A stretch of DNA of 64,000 nt from Shewanella atlantica (GCF_003966265.1 NZ_RXNV01000001.1:248001-312000), one strand, 5' to 3'. Shown: positions 45,751-54,161, counted from the first letter of the stretch. Numbers and translations: made by a program. The notes: generated by a model from the sequence alone, not told the origin.

Positions 45751-45858
45751 GGCTCCCCTAGAGCCGCACCCCGGCACATGAGTCGCCTGCTGCGGTTGCT
45801 CCCTTCCGGGCCTGGCCGAGTTCACAGGTTATCATTGCGGGGGGACCCTAGGGTCACC
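45751..45858 (-). ncRNA. ffs: 4.5S RNA, the bacterial signal-recognition-particle RNA
   Basis: Read on the minus strand the region holds the conserved SRP domain IV core: GGCCAGGCCCGGAAGGGAGC followed by AACCGCAGCAGG, including the GGAA tetraloop and the Ffh-binding internal loops. The ends pair through GGU-GA-CCCUAG with CUAGGG-GA-GCC, which I used to place the ends (uncertain by a few bases). The RNA binds Ffh and targets membrane proteins to FtsY. A 5' leader of about 35 nt probably needs RNase P trimming. A GGGGAG/CTCCCC hairpin overlapping the 3' end (45739-45758) may help termination. Confidence 0.93.
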
Positions 45859-45890
45859 ATTGCTTTCTCGAGACAAACACCTCAGAGAAC

Positions 45891-45926
45891 GGCGAGCATT
45901 ATCTACTATGCTCGCCCAGCAATCAA
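45891..45926 (-). promoter_or_regulatory. Promoter of the 4.5S RNA gene with an overlapping dyad
   Basis: On the minus strand TTGATT (45921-45926) is followed after 17 bp by GATAAT (45898-45903), then a GC-rich discriminator GCTCGCC. Overlapping it, GGCGAGCAT and ATGCTCGCC (plus strand 45891-45899 and 45908-45916) form a perfect 9-bp inverted repeat with an 8-bp gap, which includes the -10 element. Confidence 0.65.
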
Positions 45927-46018
45927 GCCTTTGCACTAAACATATCTCGAGAACCGTATCGACTGCTGTTTCTATAAGCAAATATCGGTAAACAGTGCCC
46001 TTTCATGGATCTGTTCGA

Positions 46019-46339
46019 CTACAAAGTTATCACCCCCTTATTCTTTTCAACCAATTTTTCCCCTATGCCCTTCACTTTGGCCAGATCGTTAATTGAATCG
46101 AACTGTCCATGGCTGGTACGATAATCGATTATCGCTTTTGCCTTAGACTCACCAATCCCATTAAGCAAGACCAGCTCTTTAACTGAAGCGGTATTGATGT
46201 TGATACTCTGATGTTGGTTTTGTGATTGCACAACACCGACTTCAGCGCTCTTAGTGTTAGTGGTGCCAGCCTCAGCAATGTTGATATTCAGAGATAGGAG
46301 TGCAGCAGCAAATAACGCAGTAATAACTGTGTGTTTCAT
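46019..46339 (-). CDS. ComEA-like helix-hairpin-helix DNA-binding protein
   Basis: A 106-residue protein: signal peptide (MKHTVITALFAAALLSLNINIAEA), a short Gln/Ser linker, and a ComEA helix-hairpin-helix pair (ININTASVKELVLLNGIGESKAKAIIDYR, then INDLAKVKGIGEKLVEKN). ComEA-type proteins bind double-stranded DNA in the periplasm and are needed for DNA uptake in naturally competent relatives such as Vibrio. GAAGGA precedes the ATG. The gene stands alone. Confidence 0.87.
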   Translation of the reverse strand: MKHTVITALFAAALLSLNINIAEAGTTNTKSAEVGVVQSQNQHQSININTASVKELVLLNGIGESKAKAIIDYRTSHGQFDSINDLAKVKGIGEKLVEKNKGVITL

Positions 46340-46736
46340 GGTTCTATTCCTTCTTGTGAGTATTCCATTAATTTATGGCCATCAGTCCATTATTCCCTGG
46401 CCACTTTACAAATGTAGATCAATAGCGCATTTCTTGCCAACAATTGATTCCTGCCCCATTAACCCAACCAAAAACAACGCCTGGCTCACACTTTCTGATT
46501 TATTGGTAATTTTCACATTCACAGCTACAGGCTCAACAAAGCCCCGTTTTGAAACTCAATCAGATCCTTTAATGATATCGGAGCGCATGACGAGTCACGA
46601 AACAGAGTAAAAATAGACATGTATCACCTAATTATTTGGAGGTAGCCGTAATAAATGCACAATCTAATTTATTTTGCGTAACTAAGCGGCTGAGCTAGTG
46701 TGTTCCATCCAAATAATAACGATAAAGGACATTCGA
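46340..46736. other. Noncoding region upstream of the ComEA-like and DASS genes
   Basis: A divergent intergenic region of about 400 bp. It must carry promoters in both directions. I see a short near-palindrome CCTAATTATTTGG around 46627, but no gene, terminator or named operator. Confidence 0.35.
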
Positions 46737-48134
46737 ATGTCTATGGAACAAACCGAAGGATGTTTAACTGAGCCAACACCCTCAGAGAGCAAAATACAGA
46801 GAAATCATTTTATTTTATTTGCCGATATAGCCCTGTTTATAATGCTTTATAATTTCCTTCCGTTCGAAGAAGGCATTAACACCGGGCTTTCGATTCTCAT
46901 CTTTGCCGCGATTCTTTGGCTCACAGAAGCTATCCACATTAGTATCACTGCCATACTCATTCCTATCCTGGCCGTGGTATTAGGTGTATTTGAAACAAAA
47001 ACGGCAATGAGTAATTTTGCCAATCCGATCATCTACCTCTTTTTTGGTGGTTTCGTTCTCGCTGCGGCACTGAATCAACAGGGAATAGATAAACTCATAG
47101 CCCATAGGGTGCTTACTGCTTCAAAAGGCAAGCTAAGCCTTGCCTGCATGTTTCTATTCGGCATAACGGCTCTGTTATCCATGTGGATAAGCAATACAGC
47201 AACGGCCGCGATGATGTTGCCACTCGCATTGGGCATTTTGCAGCAACTAGACTTTAAAGAGCATAAAAAAACCTATCTGTTTATGCTTCTTGGTATAGCC
47301 TATTCCGCTAATATAGGCGGTATTGGTACCTTAGTGGGTAGCCCACCAAATGCTATCGCTGCAGCCCAAGTCGGCCTAAGCTTCAGTGACTGGTTAGAGT
47401 TTGGGCTTATCACAGTAGCCTTAATGCTCCCGACCATGCTTATTGCCCTGTATCTGTTCTTAAAACCGGATCTTTCAGTCATCTGTAAGTTATCTACTTC
47501 TGAAACTAAATTAAATTTTCAAGGAAAACTAACCCTATTAGTCTTCATCACGACGGTATGTTGCTGGATATTCAGTAAACCTATTTCACAAGCTCTAGGC
47601 GGGATCTCAAAATTCGATACGGTAGTAGCCTTAAGTGCAGTTGTTACCTTAGCCGGCCTTGGGTTAGTCGAATGGAAGAAGATTGAACGCACTACCGACT
47701 GGGGCGTACTCATCCTGTTTGGTGGCGGTTTAACCTTAAGCGCAATATTAAAAGCCACGGGAACCAGTGTCTTCTTAGCCCATTGGGTTACAGATATCTT
47801 CGGTAACACCCATATGGCACTCTTCACCTTTGCCGTGATCTTCTTTGTTGTCATGCTAACCGAATTTGCCAGTAATACTGCCAGTGCCGCTCTGCTGGTA
47901 CCTGTATTTGCTGCAATCGCAGAGGCGCTCGGGCTGTCACCTGTCATGTTATCGGTACTGATAGGTATCGCTGCCTCTTGCGCCTTTATGCTGCCAGTCG
48001 CAACGCCACCTAATGCCATTGTTTATGGTTCAGGGTTTATTAAACAATCTGAGATGATGAGAGCCGGAGTCATCATTAACTTTGTCAGTATGTTTGTGCT
48101 GTATATCATCGCCCATACGTTCTGGAATATTTAA
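46737..48134 (+). CDS. DASS-family sodium:dicarboxylate/sulfate symporter (SLC13 type)
   Basis: A 465-residue carrier with about 11 membrane helices. Both halves carry the SNT substrate and sodium motif: WISNTATAAMMLPLALGIL near residue 140, and FASNTASAALLVPVFAAI near residue 385. Also typical are GTLVGSPPNAIAA and MLPVATPPNAIVYGSGF. Substrates of the family are C4-dicarboxylates, citrate or sulfate; this one cannot be resolved. The ATG at 46737 has AAGGA seven bases upstream, so a longer in-frame start at 46698 is rejected. A strong terminator follows. Confidence 0.88.
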   Translation: MSMEQTEGCLTEPTPSESKIQRNHFILFADIALFIMLYNFLPFEEGINTGLSILIFAAILWLTEAIHISITAILIPILAVVLGVFETKTAMSNFANPIIYLFFGGFVLAAALNQQGIDKLIAHRVLTASKGKLSLACMFLFGITALLSMWISNTATAAMMLPLALGILQQLDFKEHKKTYLFMLLGIAYSANIGGIGTLVGSPPNAIAAAQVGLSFSDWLEFGLITVALMLPTMLIALYLFLKPDLSVICKLSTSETKLNFQGKLTLLVFITTVCCWIFSKPISQALGGISKFDTVVALSAVVTLAGLGLVEWKKIERTTDWGVLILFGGGLTLSAILKATGTSVFLAHWVTDIFGNTHMALFTFAVIFFVVMLTEFASNTASAALLVPVFAAIAEALGLSPVMLSVLIGIAASCAFMLPVATPPNAIVYGSGFIKQSEMMRAGVIINFVSMFVLYIIAHTFWNI

Positions 48135-48147
48135 TACTAATCGGTAT
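48134..48147. repeat. Isolated MITE-end palindrome, copy 2
   Basis: ATACTAATCGGTAT shares the end pattern of the two complete MITE-like elements, with one mismatch in the left arm. It overlaps the last base of the DASS gene stop. Confidence 0.4.
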
Positions 48148-48173
48148 AACACCGGAATAAAACTCCCATAAAA

Positions 48174-48208
48174 CGAACGCCGCGCTGGAAAGCGCGGCGT
48201 TTGTTTTT
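48174..48208 (+). terminator. Intrinsic terminator of the DASS gene
   Basis: ACGCCGCGCT and AGCGCGGCGT form a perfect 10-bp stem around GGAA, followed by TTGTTTTT. Confidence 0.9.
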
Positions 48209-48222
48209 GGTAAACCTGGACT

Positions 48223-48278
48223 ATTAACCCAGAGGCATTAAACCAGAGGCATTAAACCAGAGTCATTAAACCAGAGGG
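48223..48278. repeat. Four 14-bp tandem repeats at the 3' side of the methionine gamma-lyase gene
   Basis: Four contiguous 14-bp units of consensus ATTAAACCAGAGGC: 48223-48236, 48237-48250, 48251-48264 and 48265-48278. They differ by one or two bases. A truncated fifth unit forms the end of the coding sequence and its stop. Confidence 0.75.
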
Positions 48279-48279
48279 A

Positions 48280-49458
48280 TTAAATCTGGATAAGGGCCTG
48301 CTCCAGGTCGACAATCAGATCCTCAACCGATTCCAGACCGACAGAGATCCTTAACAGGCTGGCGCCAATTCCCGCAGCCTCCCTCTCTTCATCTGAGTAG
48401 GGAGAATGCGTCATAGATGCAGGATGTTGAATAAGTGATTCGGCATCCCCCAAGCTCACGGCAATAGCAAAAAGATGTAAGCCATTAATAAATTTAATGC
48501 TCTGTTCCAAACTGGCATCGAGCTCGAAGGCAATGACTCCCCCGGCTCTTTTCATCTGTTGCCCTAAAAATTGGTGGCCACTATGTCCCTTAATCCCCGG
48601 GTAATAAACTTTGGTAACCTTGGTGTGATTCAATAAATATTGCGCGATCACCTCAGCATTATCACAATGCCGCTCGAGTCGTACATCTAATGTCTTAAGC
48701 CCCCTTAAGATCAACCAGGCATCATGGGGTGAGAGGACTCCACCTAAGTCTTTGAGTGTCTCGTATTTAATCTTCTCAATCTGCTCATTAGAACCACAGA
48801 TAAGTCCGGCAATGACATCACCATGCCCATTGAGGTATTTAGTCGCACTGTGAATAACGAGATCGATACCGTGACTCAATGGTTGCTGAAGAAGCGGAGT
48901 CATAAAGGTATTGTCGACAATGCTGATTAACTCATGTTGCTTAGCAATAGCGGCAATACCGTCGAGGTCGAATACATCGAGATGTGGATTGACCGGGGTT
49001 TCACAGAATATAACTTTGGTGTCGGAGGTTATTGCATCATTAACGGCGGTCAGATCATTAAAATCCACCAGCGTCACTTGAATGCCAAACTTTACCAGCT
49101 GGCTGGTCATCAAGGAGAAAGTACAGCCATATACGGCTTTAGACGCGACAAGATGATCCCCATGGCTCAAATTAGCCAACAAGGCCGATGATACCGCCGC
49201 CATCCCCGACGCGGTTGCAGTCGCGGCCTCCGCTCCCTCCAAAACAGCCATCTTTCGCTCCAGTTCGGCTGTTGTCGGGTTTCCCAAACGAGTATAAATA
49301 TAGCCGGCTTCGTCGCCAGCAAATCTCGATGCCCCCTGCTCGGCATTGTCAAAAACAAAGGTGGCACTCTGACATAGAGGGGAGACTAAAGCTCCGGTGC
49401 TATCTTTGATGTGTCCGGCATGTATCACTTTCGTGGCGGGCTTCCATTTATCCTGCAT
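48280..49458 (-). CDS. Methionine gamma-lyase
   Basis: A 392-residue Cys/Met-metabolism PLP enzyme. Lys207 in HSATKYLNGHGD binds PLP. Cys112 in VYGCTFSL is at the position typical of methionine gamma-lyase, which breaks methionine into methanethiol, ammonia and 2-oxobutyrate; cystathionine gamma-synthases and lyases usually lack it. Other motifs are YIYTRLGNPTT, DNTFMTPLLQQPL and SLGDAESLIQHPASMTH. The ATG ending at 49458 has a GGAGA site; nine earlier in-frame codons are rejected. MetB-type activity remains possible without assay. The gene ends inside a 14-bp tandem repeat. Confidence 0.83.
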   Translation of the reverse strand: MQDKWKPATKVIHAGHIKDSTGALVSPLCQSATFVFDNAEQGASRFAGDEAGYIYTRLGNPTTAELERKMAVLEGAEAATATASGMAAVSSALLANLSHGDHLVASKAVYGCTFSLMTSQLVKFGIQVTLVDFNDLTAVNDAITSDTKVIFCETPVNPHLDVFDLDGIAAIAKQHELISIVDNTFMTPLLQQPLSHGIDLVIHSATKYLNGHGDVIAGLICGSNEQIEKIKYETLKDLGGVLSPHDAWLILRGLKTLDVRLERHCDNAEVIAQYLLNHTKVTKVYYPGIKGHSGHQFLGQQMKRAGGVIAFELDASLEQSIKFINGLHLFAIAVSLGDAESLIQHPASMTHSPYSDEEREAAGIGASLLRISVGLESVEDLIVDLEQALIQI

Positions 49459-49578
49459 AAAATCTCTCCAAGGTCTGATATCCAAATCATCACAAGATAC
49501 GGCGAGCCGCTATTCCTGCTTTATTCAGATATAACATCACCGACGGTTAGATTTATTATGTGTGAAATGTCAGTGACA

Positions 49579-49844
49579 ATACCAATCTCACTAAATAGAT
49601 GGTCAATTCAGAGCCTTTCAGGCCTTACAATTCAAGGCGCATTGATGAAGAAATGATTATTCCCTTTTAAGTCAATGCAACACTGAAGTGGAATGCCTGA
49701 GTGGCTCACGTAGTGCGGGGGTCAAAGCACTTTATGCCGCGTTAGATGCTTTCGATATAGAATAACTATTAGCTTCAAGCACCCGCCTTGCCTACAGCGC
49801 TTTGAACTCCCGCTGAACGATCACATATTTAGTAGGATTGGTAT
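49579..49844. mobile_element. MITE-like element, copy A (266 bp)
   Basis: Terminal inverted repeats ATACCAATCTCACTAAATA (left) and the complement of ATACCAATCCTACTAAATA (right) bound a noncoding 266-bp segment. Interior blocks TTCAAGGCG, GATGA, a tract ending in the CCCGCCTTGCCT region, and CGCTGA.CG.TCACAT are shared with copy B at 62031-62295 in the same order. No transposase is encoded; mobilisation would be in trans. Target duplication is unclear: CA occurs on both sides. Confidence 0.72.
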
Positions 49845-49898
49845 CACCTTGACCGCTATTGTCTGTCCGGGCAAACAATAGCTAAAAATTTAACTGGC

Positions 49899-51005
49899 TT
49901 AAGATGTAAAATCTTTGTTACGAGATACGCTTTTGGCTAAAACTGCCGAAGAGAAATCTTTAAGATCCAGTAGCAACTCTTTATGAATACCGGACAACTT
50001 TGGACGTGATTTGTCCTCAAATGAGATAGGCCTGCACAGCGCCATTGCCTGATACCCAAGTCTGGCTGTTAGCAAACCACCTCCGAGCCCCTGGCCTAAT
50101 CTGGCGGAGAGTTTACCCGACATTTCGACAGACAATAGTTGGGTCCCCAGATCTGTGATGATCTCACTGGTCCCCGCATAAACAATGTTAGTAATGATGC
50201 CGCGAATCAATTTTATACGGCTCCAATAACCCAGCTCGATACCATAACATTCCGCAATTTTGTAGATCATGCGTTGGTTACGCCAAAGAATGATTGCCAT
50301 ATCTAATAAGGCTAACGGGCTCGCAGCTAAAAGAAGTGCCGATTCTTGAGAGAATCTTCTTACATATTTCTTTGCAATAAGGTCCCTTTCACTCAACACC
50401 AACTCATCGAATAAAATAAGTTTCTCGGCATCATTATGTTCATCATTAACGGAAGACAGGTATCGACTCAAATCGACATCTTTCGGCAACTGGGACAGCA
50501 ACTTATTGATAAACTTATCCGCTTCGCCAACCTGCATACTTTGCGACAATCGGTCACCGGTTTGCTGCGCCTCTTCAACCGATTTAAGTCTTGCTAACTT
50601 ACGCCACTCGCTCACAGTAAGTTTACCGGCCCATAAACAGATAAGTGATGTGACAGTGACGTAGAGTCCAAATAACCAAGGACTTTCAATCCAGGCACTC
50701 TGCAACCCTAACAAGGTTTCTGTCACAACCAGGCCACACACGCCCAGCAAAGAGAGCTTTGCCAGTACGGACCAGCGTCGCTGACGAGGGGCCTTTCCTG
50801 CCAGGTTTTCTTTATCGAACGCCGCCTCGACTGCGGTATCAATATTGGCTTCCAGACCATTATCTGGTTCGGTTGTAAGGGGTTCAGTGGTGAATTGAAG
50901 CGGTTGTTCATCGAAATGCTGAGCCCCCTTAAGTGTGGGAGATTCAGCTTCGATAACGGGCTCGAACACCTGCTTTTTTTTCAGACCATTTTCACTTTCA
51001 TGCAT
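49899..51005 (-). CDS. ycjF: YcjF family (TIGR01620, UPF0283) membrane protein
   Basis: A 368-residue inner-membrane protein matching YcjF / TIGR01620. An acidic, disordered N-terminus leads to two neighbouring membrane helices (SVLAKLSLLGVCGLVVTETLLG, WLFGLYVTVTSLICLWAGKL). A conserved C-terminal part follows with ALLLAASPLALLDMAIILWRNQRMIYKIAECYGIELGYWSR and ARLGQGLGGGLLTARLGYQAMALCRPISF. Function unknown, but it travels with ycjX in the phage-shock region of many proteobacteria. It is separated from ycjX by 149 bp that holds an isolated MITE-end palindrome. Confidence 0.87.
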   Translation of the reverse strand: MHESENGLKKKQVFEPVIEAESPTLKGAQHFDEQPLQFTTEPLTTEPDNGLEANIDTAVEAAFDKENLAGKAPRQRRWSVLAKLSLLGVCGLVVTETLLGLQSAWIESPWLFGLYVTVTSLICLWAGKLTVSEWRKLARLKSVEEAQQTGDRLSQSMQVGEADKFINKLLSQLPKDVDLSRYLSSVNDEHNDAEKLILFDELVLSERDLIAKKYVRRFSQESALLLAASPLALLDMAIILWRNQRMIYKIAECYGIELGYWSRIKLIRGIITNIVYAGTSEIITDLGTQLLSVEMSGKLSARLGQGLGGGLLTARLGYQAMALCRPISFEDKSRPKLSGIHKELLLDLKDFSSAVLAKSVSRNKDFTS

Positions 51006-51081
51006 AATTCTTGTACCAATATGGAAATATTACTTTCCGACTCTTTAAGTTTAGCGGTTTCCCGGTTCGATAAAGATGCTT

Positions 51082-51095
51082 ATACCAATTGGTAT
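51082..51095. repeat. Isolated MITE-end palindrome, copy 3
   Basis: ATACCAATTGGTAT is a perfect 14-bp palindrome identical to the outer ends of the MITE-like elements joined together. It lies between ycjX and ycjF. Confidence 0.55.
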
Positions 51096-51154
51096 CACTG
51101 CATTATCAAGCCGCTTTCCCATTTGTTGACAATCTCCCTGGAACGGCTAAGCCG

Positions 51155-52609
51155 TTAGTTGAGCTTATCACCGAGCAGGTATTGAAGCAGATGATCTAAT
51201 CGTATGTGTTCAAAGTCGGCGCCTTGTGTTGAGGGCGTGACTTCTGGCGGCGCAAAATGAGTGAACTCGAAGCCTTGCGTATTCCAAAATGAAGCTTGTG
51301 GAAGCGTCTTCGGCACCTCTCCGGGAAATACGGTTACCGTTTTTTGCTGTGATAAGTCGACGCCATGTACAACCTCTACTTCAGCACTACCCGATTTTAC
51401 CATGGCATGTTTAGTCGCTTTGATTGCGCTAATCGCCATCACTTCGACCTCACAGCCTTCAAATTTAGCCTGCTTCTGACTCTGTTTCACAAGTTGCGTC
51501 AATAGCGAAAGGACATTGCCCTGTTGATCTCGGGTAATGTGATCCACCTTGCTAGCAGCGAACAGTAATTTGTCTATTCTGGGAGAAAATAACCGCTTAA
51601 GGATATTTGATTGGCCAAATTTAAAACTCTCCATGATCCCATTAAGGGCCTCGGTCATATCATCAAACTGATCTTTACCACTATTGAGTGGAGTGAAACA
51701 ATCCACCAGGAGTAACTGCCTGTCAAACTTAGCAAAGTACTCCTTATAAAAAGGCGTGATCACTTTACTCTGATATTCTTTGTATCGCGTCTTCAATACC
51801 TGATAGGCCGTATTGGATGCCCCCGCCTCCAATTTAGTCACTGTTTCAGCAGATAAACCCAGCAGAGGAAACAGGGCTAAAACGGGTGTATCCACAAGCT
51901 CTCCGGGCAATAATAACCGACCGGGTTGAGCATAATAGAAACCATGGCCGTTGACACAATCGAGCAATAGTTTCTGATAGAGGGAGGCAATCTGTTTCAG
52001 TTGAGCAGCATCGGCCTCAGCCGAAAGGTCTAGTTCAGATACAGCCTCATTAAAAGGACCATAACATTCAGACTTTTTGAAAACATTCTCACGCCGGGTC
52101 TGACTCATCGACCATTGACTATAGCTCTGCTTCAGCATGGGCAGGTCGAGTAACCATTCCCCCGGGTAATCGATAATGTCGAGATAGAGGGTCGCACTAT
52201 CTGTCAGTTTTGCTAGCAGTCCCTTTTGAGGTTGATACCTAATCGCTAACCTCAGCTCACTGATGCTCCGCGTAGAAGCTGGCCATTGAGAGGGGGTGTG
52301 CTTGAGCGAAGCCATCGCCTGCTCATAATCGAAACTGGCAACGGTTAAATCGGGCTGAAGGTCACGCTTGACGCCATATAGGCGCTCCTCTCTGATCACT
52401 TGCCAAAGTGGCAGGTTATTGCTCTTTCCAATTAAACCTGCATTGAGGAGTTGATTGACTAAACCTGTAATAAAGGCTGTTTTGCCGGCCCCGGAGAGTC
52501 CTGTCACGGCTAATCGGATATGCTTATCGGAAGTTCGGTGCGCAAATGCTTGTGTCTTTTGGCTAACTTTTTTACCTAACTTAGAAAAAGAGCGGTTTAT
52601 ACTACCCAT
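51155..52609 (-). CDS. ycjX: YcjX family P-loop protein
   Basis: A 484-residue YcjX / DUF463 GTPase-like protein. The P-loop is RLAVTGLSGAGKTAFITGLVNQLL near residues 31-54, followed by LYLDIIDYPGEWLLDLPML (DxxG-like switch) and a conserved LLVDCFTPLNSGKDQFDDM. It is linked to the phage-shock response and is induced with the psp genes in E. coli. The ATG at 52609 is chosen; a GTG three codons upstream is possible and neither has a good ribosome site. It is 40-50 bp downstream of pspC, in the same operon direction. Confidence 0.88.
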   Translation of the reverse strand: MGSINRSFSKLGKKVSQKTQAFAHRTSDKHIRLAVTGLSGAGKTAFITGLVNQLLNAGLIGKSNNLPLWQVIREERLYGVKRDLQPDLTVASFDYEQAMASLKHTPSQWPASTRSISELRLAIRYQPQKGLLAKLTDSATLYLDIIDYPGEWLLDLPMLKQSYSQWSMSQTRRENVFKKSECYGPFNEAVSELDLSAEADAAQLKQIASLYQKLLLDCVNGHGFYYAQPGRLLLPGELVDTPVLALFPLLGLSAETVTKLEAGASNTAYQVLKTRYKEYQSKVITPFYKEYFAKFDRQLLLVDCFTPLNSGKDQFDDMTEALNGIMESFKFGQSNILKRLFSPRIDKLLFAASKVDHITRDQQGNVLSLLTQLVKQSQKQAKFEGCEVEVMAISAIKATKHAMVKSGSAEVEVVHGVDLSQQKTVTVFPGEVPKTLPQASFWNTQGFEFTHFAPPEVTPSTQGADFEHIRLDHLLQYLLGDKLN

Positions 52610-52658
52610 AGCCTGCACTTAGAAGTTATTCGGGCGGTTAGACCGCCCATTGGAAGGA

Positions 52659-53054
52659 TTAAAGATTATTGATCTCTTGTTTAAGGTCGAAGCTATCTGA
52701 TGTGACGTGGCGTTCTAATTTTTGAAGCCTAATTTCTAAACTTCGAAATTGTGTGTTCACATCTCTGAGTGCCATTTTGGCAGGCTCACCCGCTTGCCAA
52801 ATTTTCTTCTTTACCTCGATATCTTTATGCGCTGTTTTATCTTTTGCAGTTCCAGGCTTAATATCTAATATCATCCATAACAAAACATAGATAACTAAAA
52901 CAATACCCGAACCACCTAAAAGGAAAATTGATGCCGCTAGGACTCTGACAAGCCAAGTTTCAAAGTTAAAGTAATCGGCTATCCCTGCACATACTCCAGC
53001 AATTTTACCTGATTGAGGAATTCGGTATAAGGTACGCCCATTAGCTTCACTCAT
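52659..53054 (-). CDS. pspC: Phage shock protein C
   Basis: A 131-residue PspC protein. The start GRTLYRIPQSGKIAGVCAGIADYFNFETWLVRVLAASIFLLGGSGIVLVIYVLLWMIL holds the PspC domain with one or two membrane helices, and a C-terminal leucine-zipper-like helix (LEIRLQKLERHVTSDSFDL) follows. PspB and PspC sense membrane stress and free PspF from PspA. The ATG at 53054 has GGAG at correct spacing and the gene overlaps pspB by eight bases. Confidence 0.92.
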   Translation of the reverse strand: MSEANGRTLYRIPQSGKIAGVCAGIADYFNFETWLVRVLAASIFLLGGSGIVLVIYVLLWMILDIKPGTAKDKTAHKDIEVKKKIWQAGEPAKMALRDVNTQFRSLEIRLQKLERHVTSDSFDLKQEINNL

Positions 53055-53280
53055 CACGGCTCCTCCATTGTGGCGACTCAGTGTCTAAAATCGATTCCAA
53101 TGTATCAATACGTTGAGCCATTTTGTCGGCTCTGTTTATTAGTTCATTGAGCTGAGTATACTCTTCATCAGTAAGCCCCTGGCTCACTTGACGCTTACTG
53201 CGGTAGTGAAGAATCAGCCATATGGGAGCCACTATTATCATAAAAATAATAATTGGGGCCATTAAAATATCCGCGTTCAT
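53047..53280 (-). CDS. pspB: Phage shock protein B
   Basis: A 77-residue PspB: one N-terminal membrane helix (APIIIFMIIVAPIWLILHY) and a cytoplasmic helix (SKRQVSQGLTDEEYTQLNELINRADKMAQRIDTLESIL) which is the leucine-zipper part. It works with PspC as a stress sensor. GAGGTGAG precedes the ATG. The C-terminus overlaps pspC. Confidence 0.93.
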   Translation of the reverse strand: MNADILMAPIIIFMIIVAPIWLILHYRSKRQVSQGLTDEEYTQLNELINRADKMAQRIDTLESILDTESPQWRSRDE

Positions 53281-53300
53281 AGCTCACCTCTGAATTGTTA

Positions 53301-53984
53301 TTACTTAGACTTAGTTTTAGTTTTATTGCCTTTGACTTTTGCTTTCAGCGCTTCAAGCTCAGCGGTCACTGAATCTTCAGCTTCGAGTGCTGCAAACTCA
53401 TCGCTTAAACTCTTTTTATTGCCCAGGTCATAAGCTTCAACCTGTGACTCCAACCCCTCAACACGACGTTCATATTGCTCAAACTTATTCATCGCATTGT
53501 CAATCTTGCTCGAATCGAGTTGACGCTTAACATCTAAACGAGAAGAAGCTGTCTGCTTACGCATAATAATCGTCTTCTGGCGTGCTTTTGCGTCGGCTAG
53601 CTTCTCTTGAAGAAGGTTTACTTCTTCTTTAAGGCGAGCTATCTGCTCTTCGACCATGACTAGCTCTTGCTCTAAGGTGGCGACGAGTTCACTGGCCTTC
53701 TGCTTCTCAATTAAAGCAGCTTTAGCAAGATCTTCGCGGTCTTTAGATAAGGCTAATTCCGCTTTATCCTGCCAATCCTGAACTTGAGTCTGCACTTTAG
53801 AGATACGACGTAATAACTCTTTCTTCTCGGCTAATACTTTAGCCGATGTTGAGCGAACCTCAACTAACGTGTCTTCCATCTCTTGAATAATCAAGCGTAC
53901 CATTTTTTCTGGGTCTTCGGCTTTATCCAGTAGTGCACTGATGTTTGAATTAATGATATCTGCGAAGCGAGAGAAAATTCCCAT
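53301..53984 (-). CDS. pspA: Phage shock protein A
   Basis: A 227-residue PspA of the ESCRT-III-like family, essentially one long coiled coil. The start MGIFSRFADIINSNISALLDKAEDPEKMVRLIIQEMEDTL is strongly conserved. PspA binds and inhibits PspF in normal conditions, and coats damaged inner membranes to hold the proton gradient. It is the first gene of pspABC-ycjX-ycjF and has a sigma-54-like promoter about 40 bp upstream. The Lys/Thr-rich tail (GNKTKTKSK) is slightly longer than in E. coli. Confidence 0.95.
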   Translation of the reverse strand: MGIFSRFADIINSNISALLDKAEDPEKMVRLIIQEMEDTLVEVRSTSAKVLAEKKELLRRISKVQTQVQDWQDKAELALSKDREDLAKAALIEKQKASELVATLEQELVMVEEQIARLKEEVNLLQEKLADAKARQKTIIMRKQTASSRLDVKRQLDSSKIDNAMNKFEQYERRVEGLESQVEAYDLGNKKSLSDEFAALEAEDSVTAELEALKAKVKGNKTKTKSK

Positions 53985-54024
53985 GATGCTGTCCTTTAAT
54001 TAACGTTGGTTTCGAAGATATTAA

Positions 54025-54040
54025 TCCACTTTCTGTGCCA
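54025..54040 (-). promoter_or_regulatory. Sigma-54-type promoter of pspA
   Basis: On the minus strand TGGCACAGAAAGTGGA has the complete -24 element TGGCAC, while the -12 part is imperfect (GTGGA against TTGCA). It is 41 bp before pspA, in the pspA-pspF divergent space, where PspF-dependent sigma-54 control is expected. Confidence 0.6.
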
Positions 54041-54161
54041 ACTTTTCATATTTCATATAATACAGTTACTTAACCAATATATTAACTTTTTCTTTCTTTT
54101 ATTAACAGAGAGACTTATTATTAATTTCACCAACTATTAGCGTGAAAGACTAAAACTTACT

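Noticed and set aside
46254..46610. Plus-strand frame of 118 codons with a hydrophobic start
   Set aside because: It begins antisense to the ComEA-like signal peptide, whose reverse strand is hydrophobic by chance, and shows no conserved features.
48223..48278. CRISPR-like or integron-like repeats
   Set aside because: The units are 14 bp and directly adjacent, with no spacers, so they are a simple tandem repeat.
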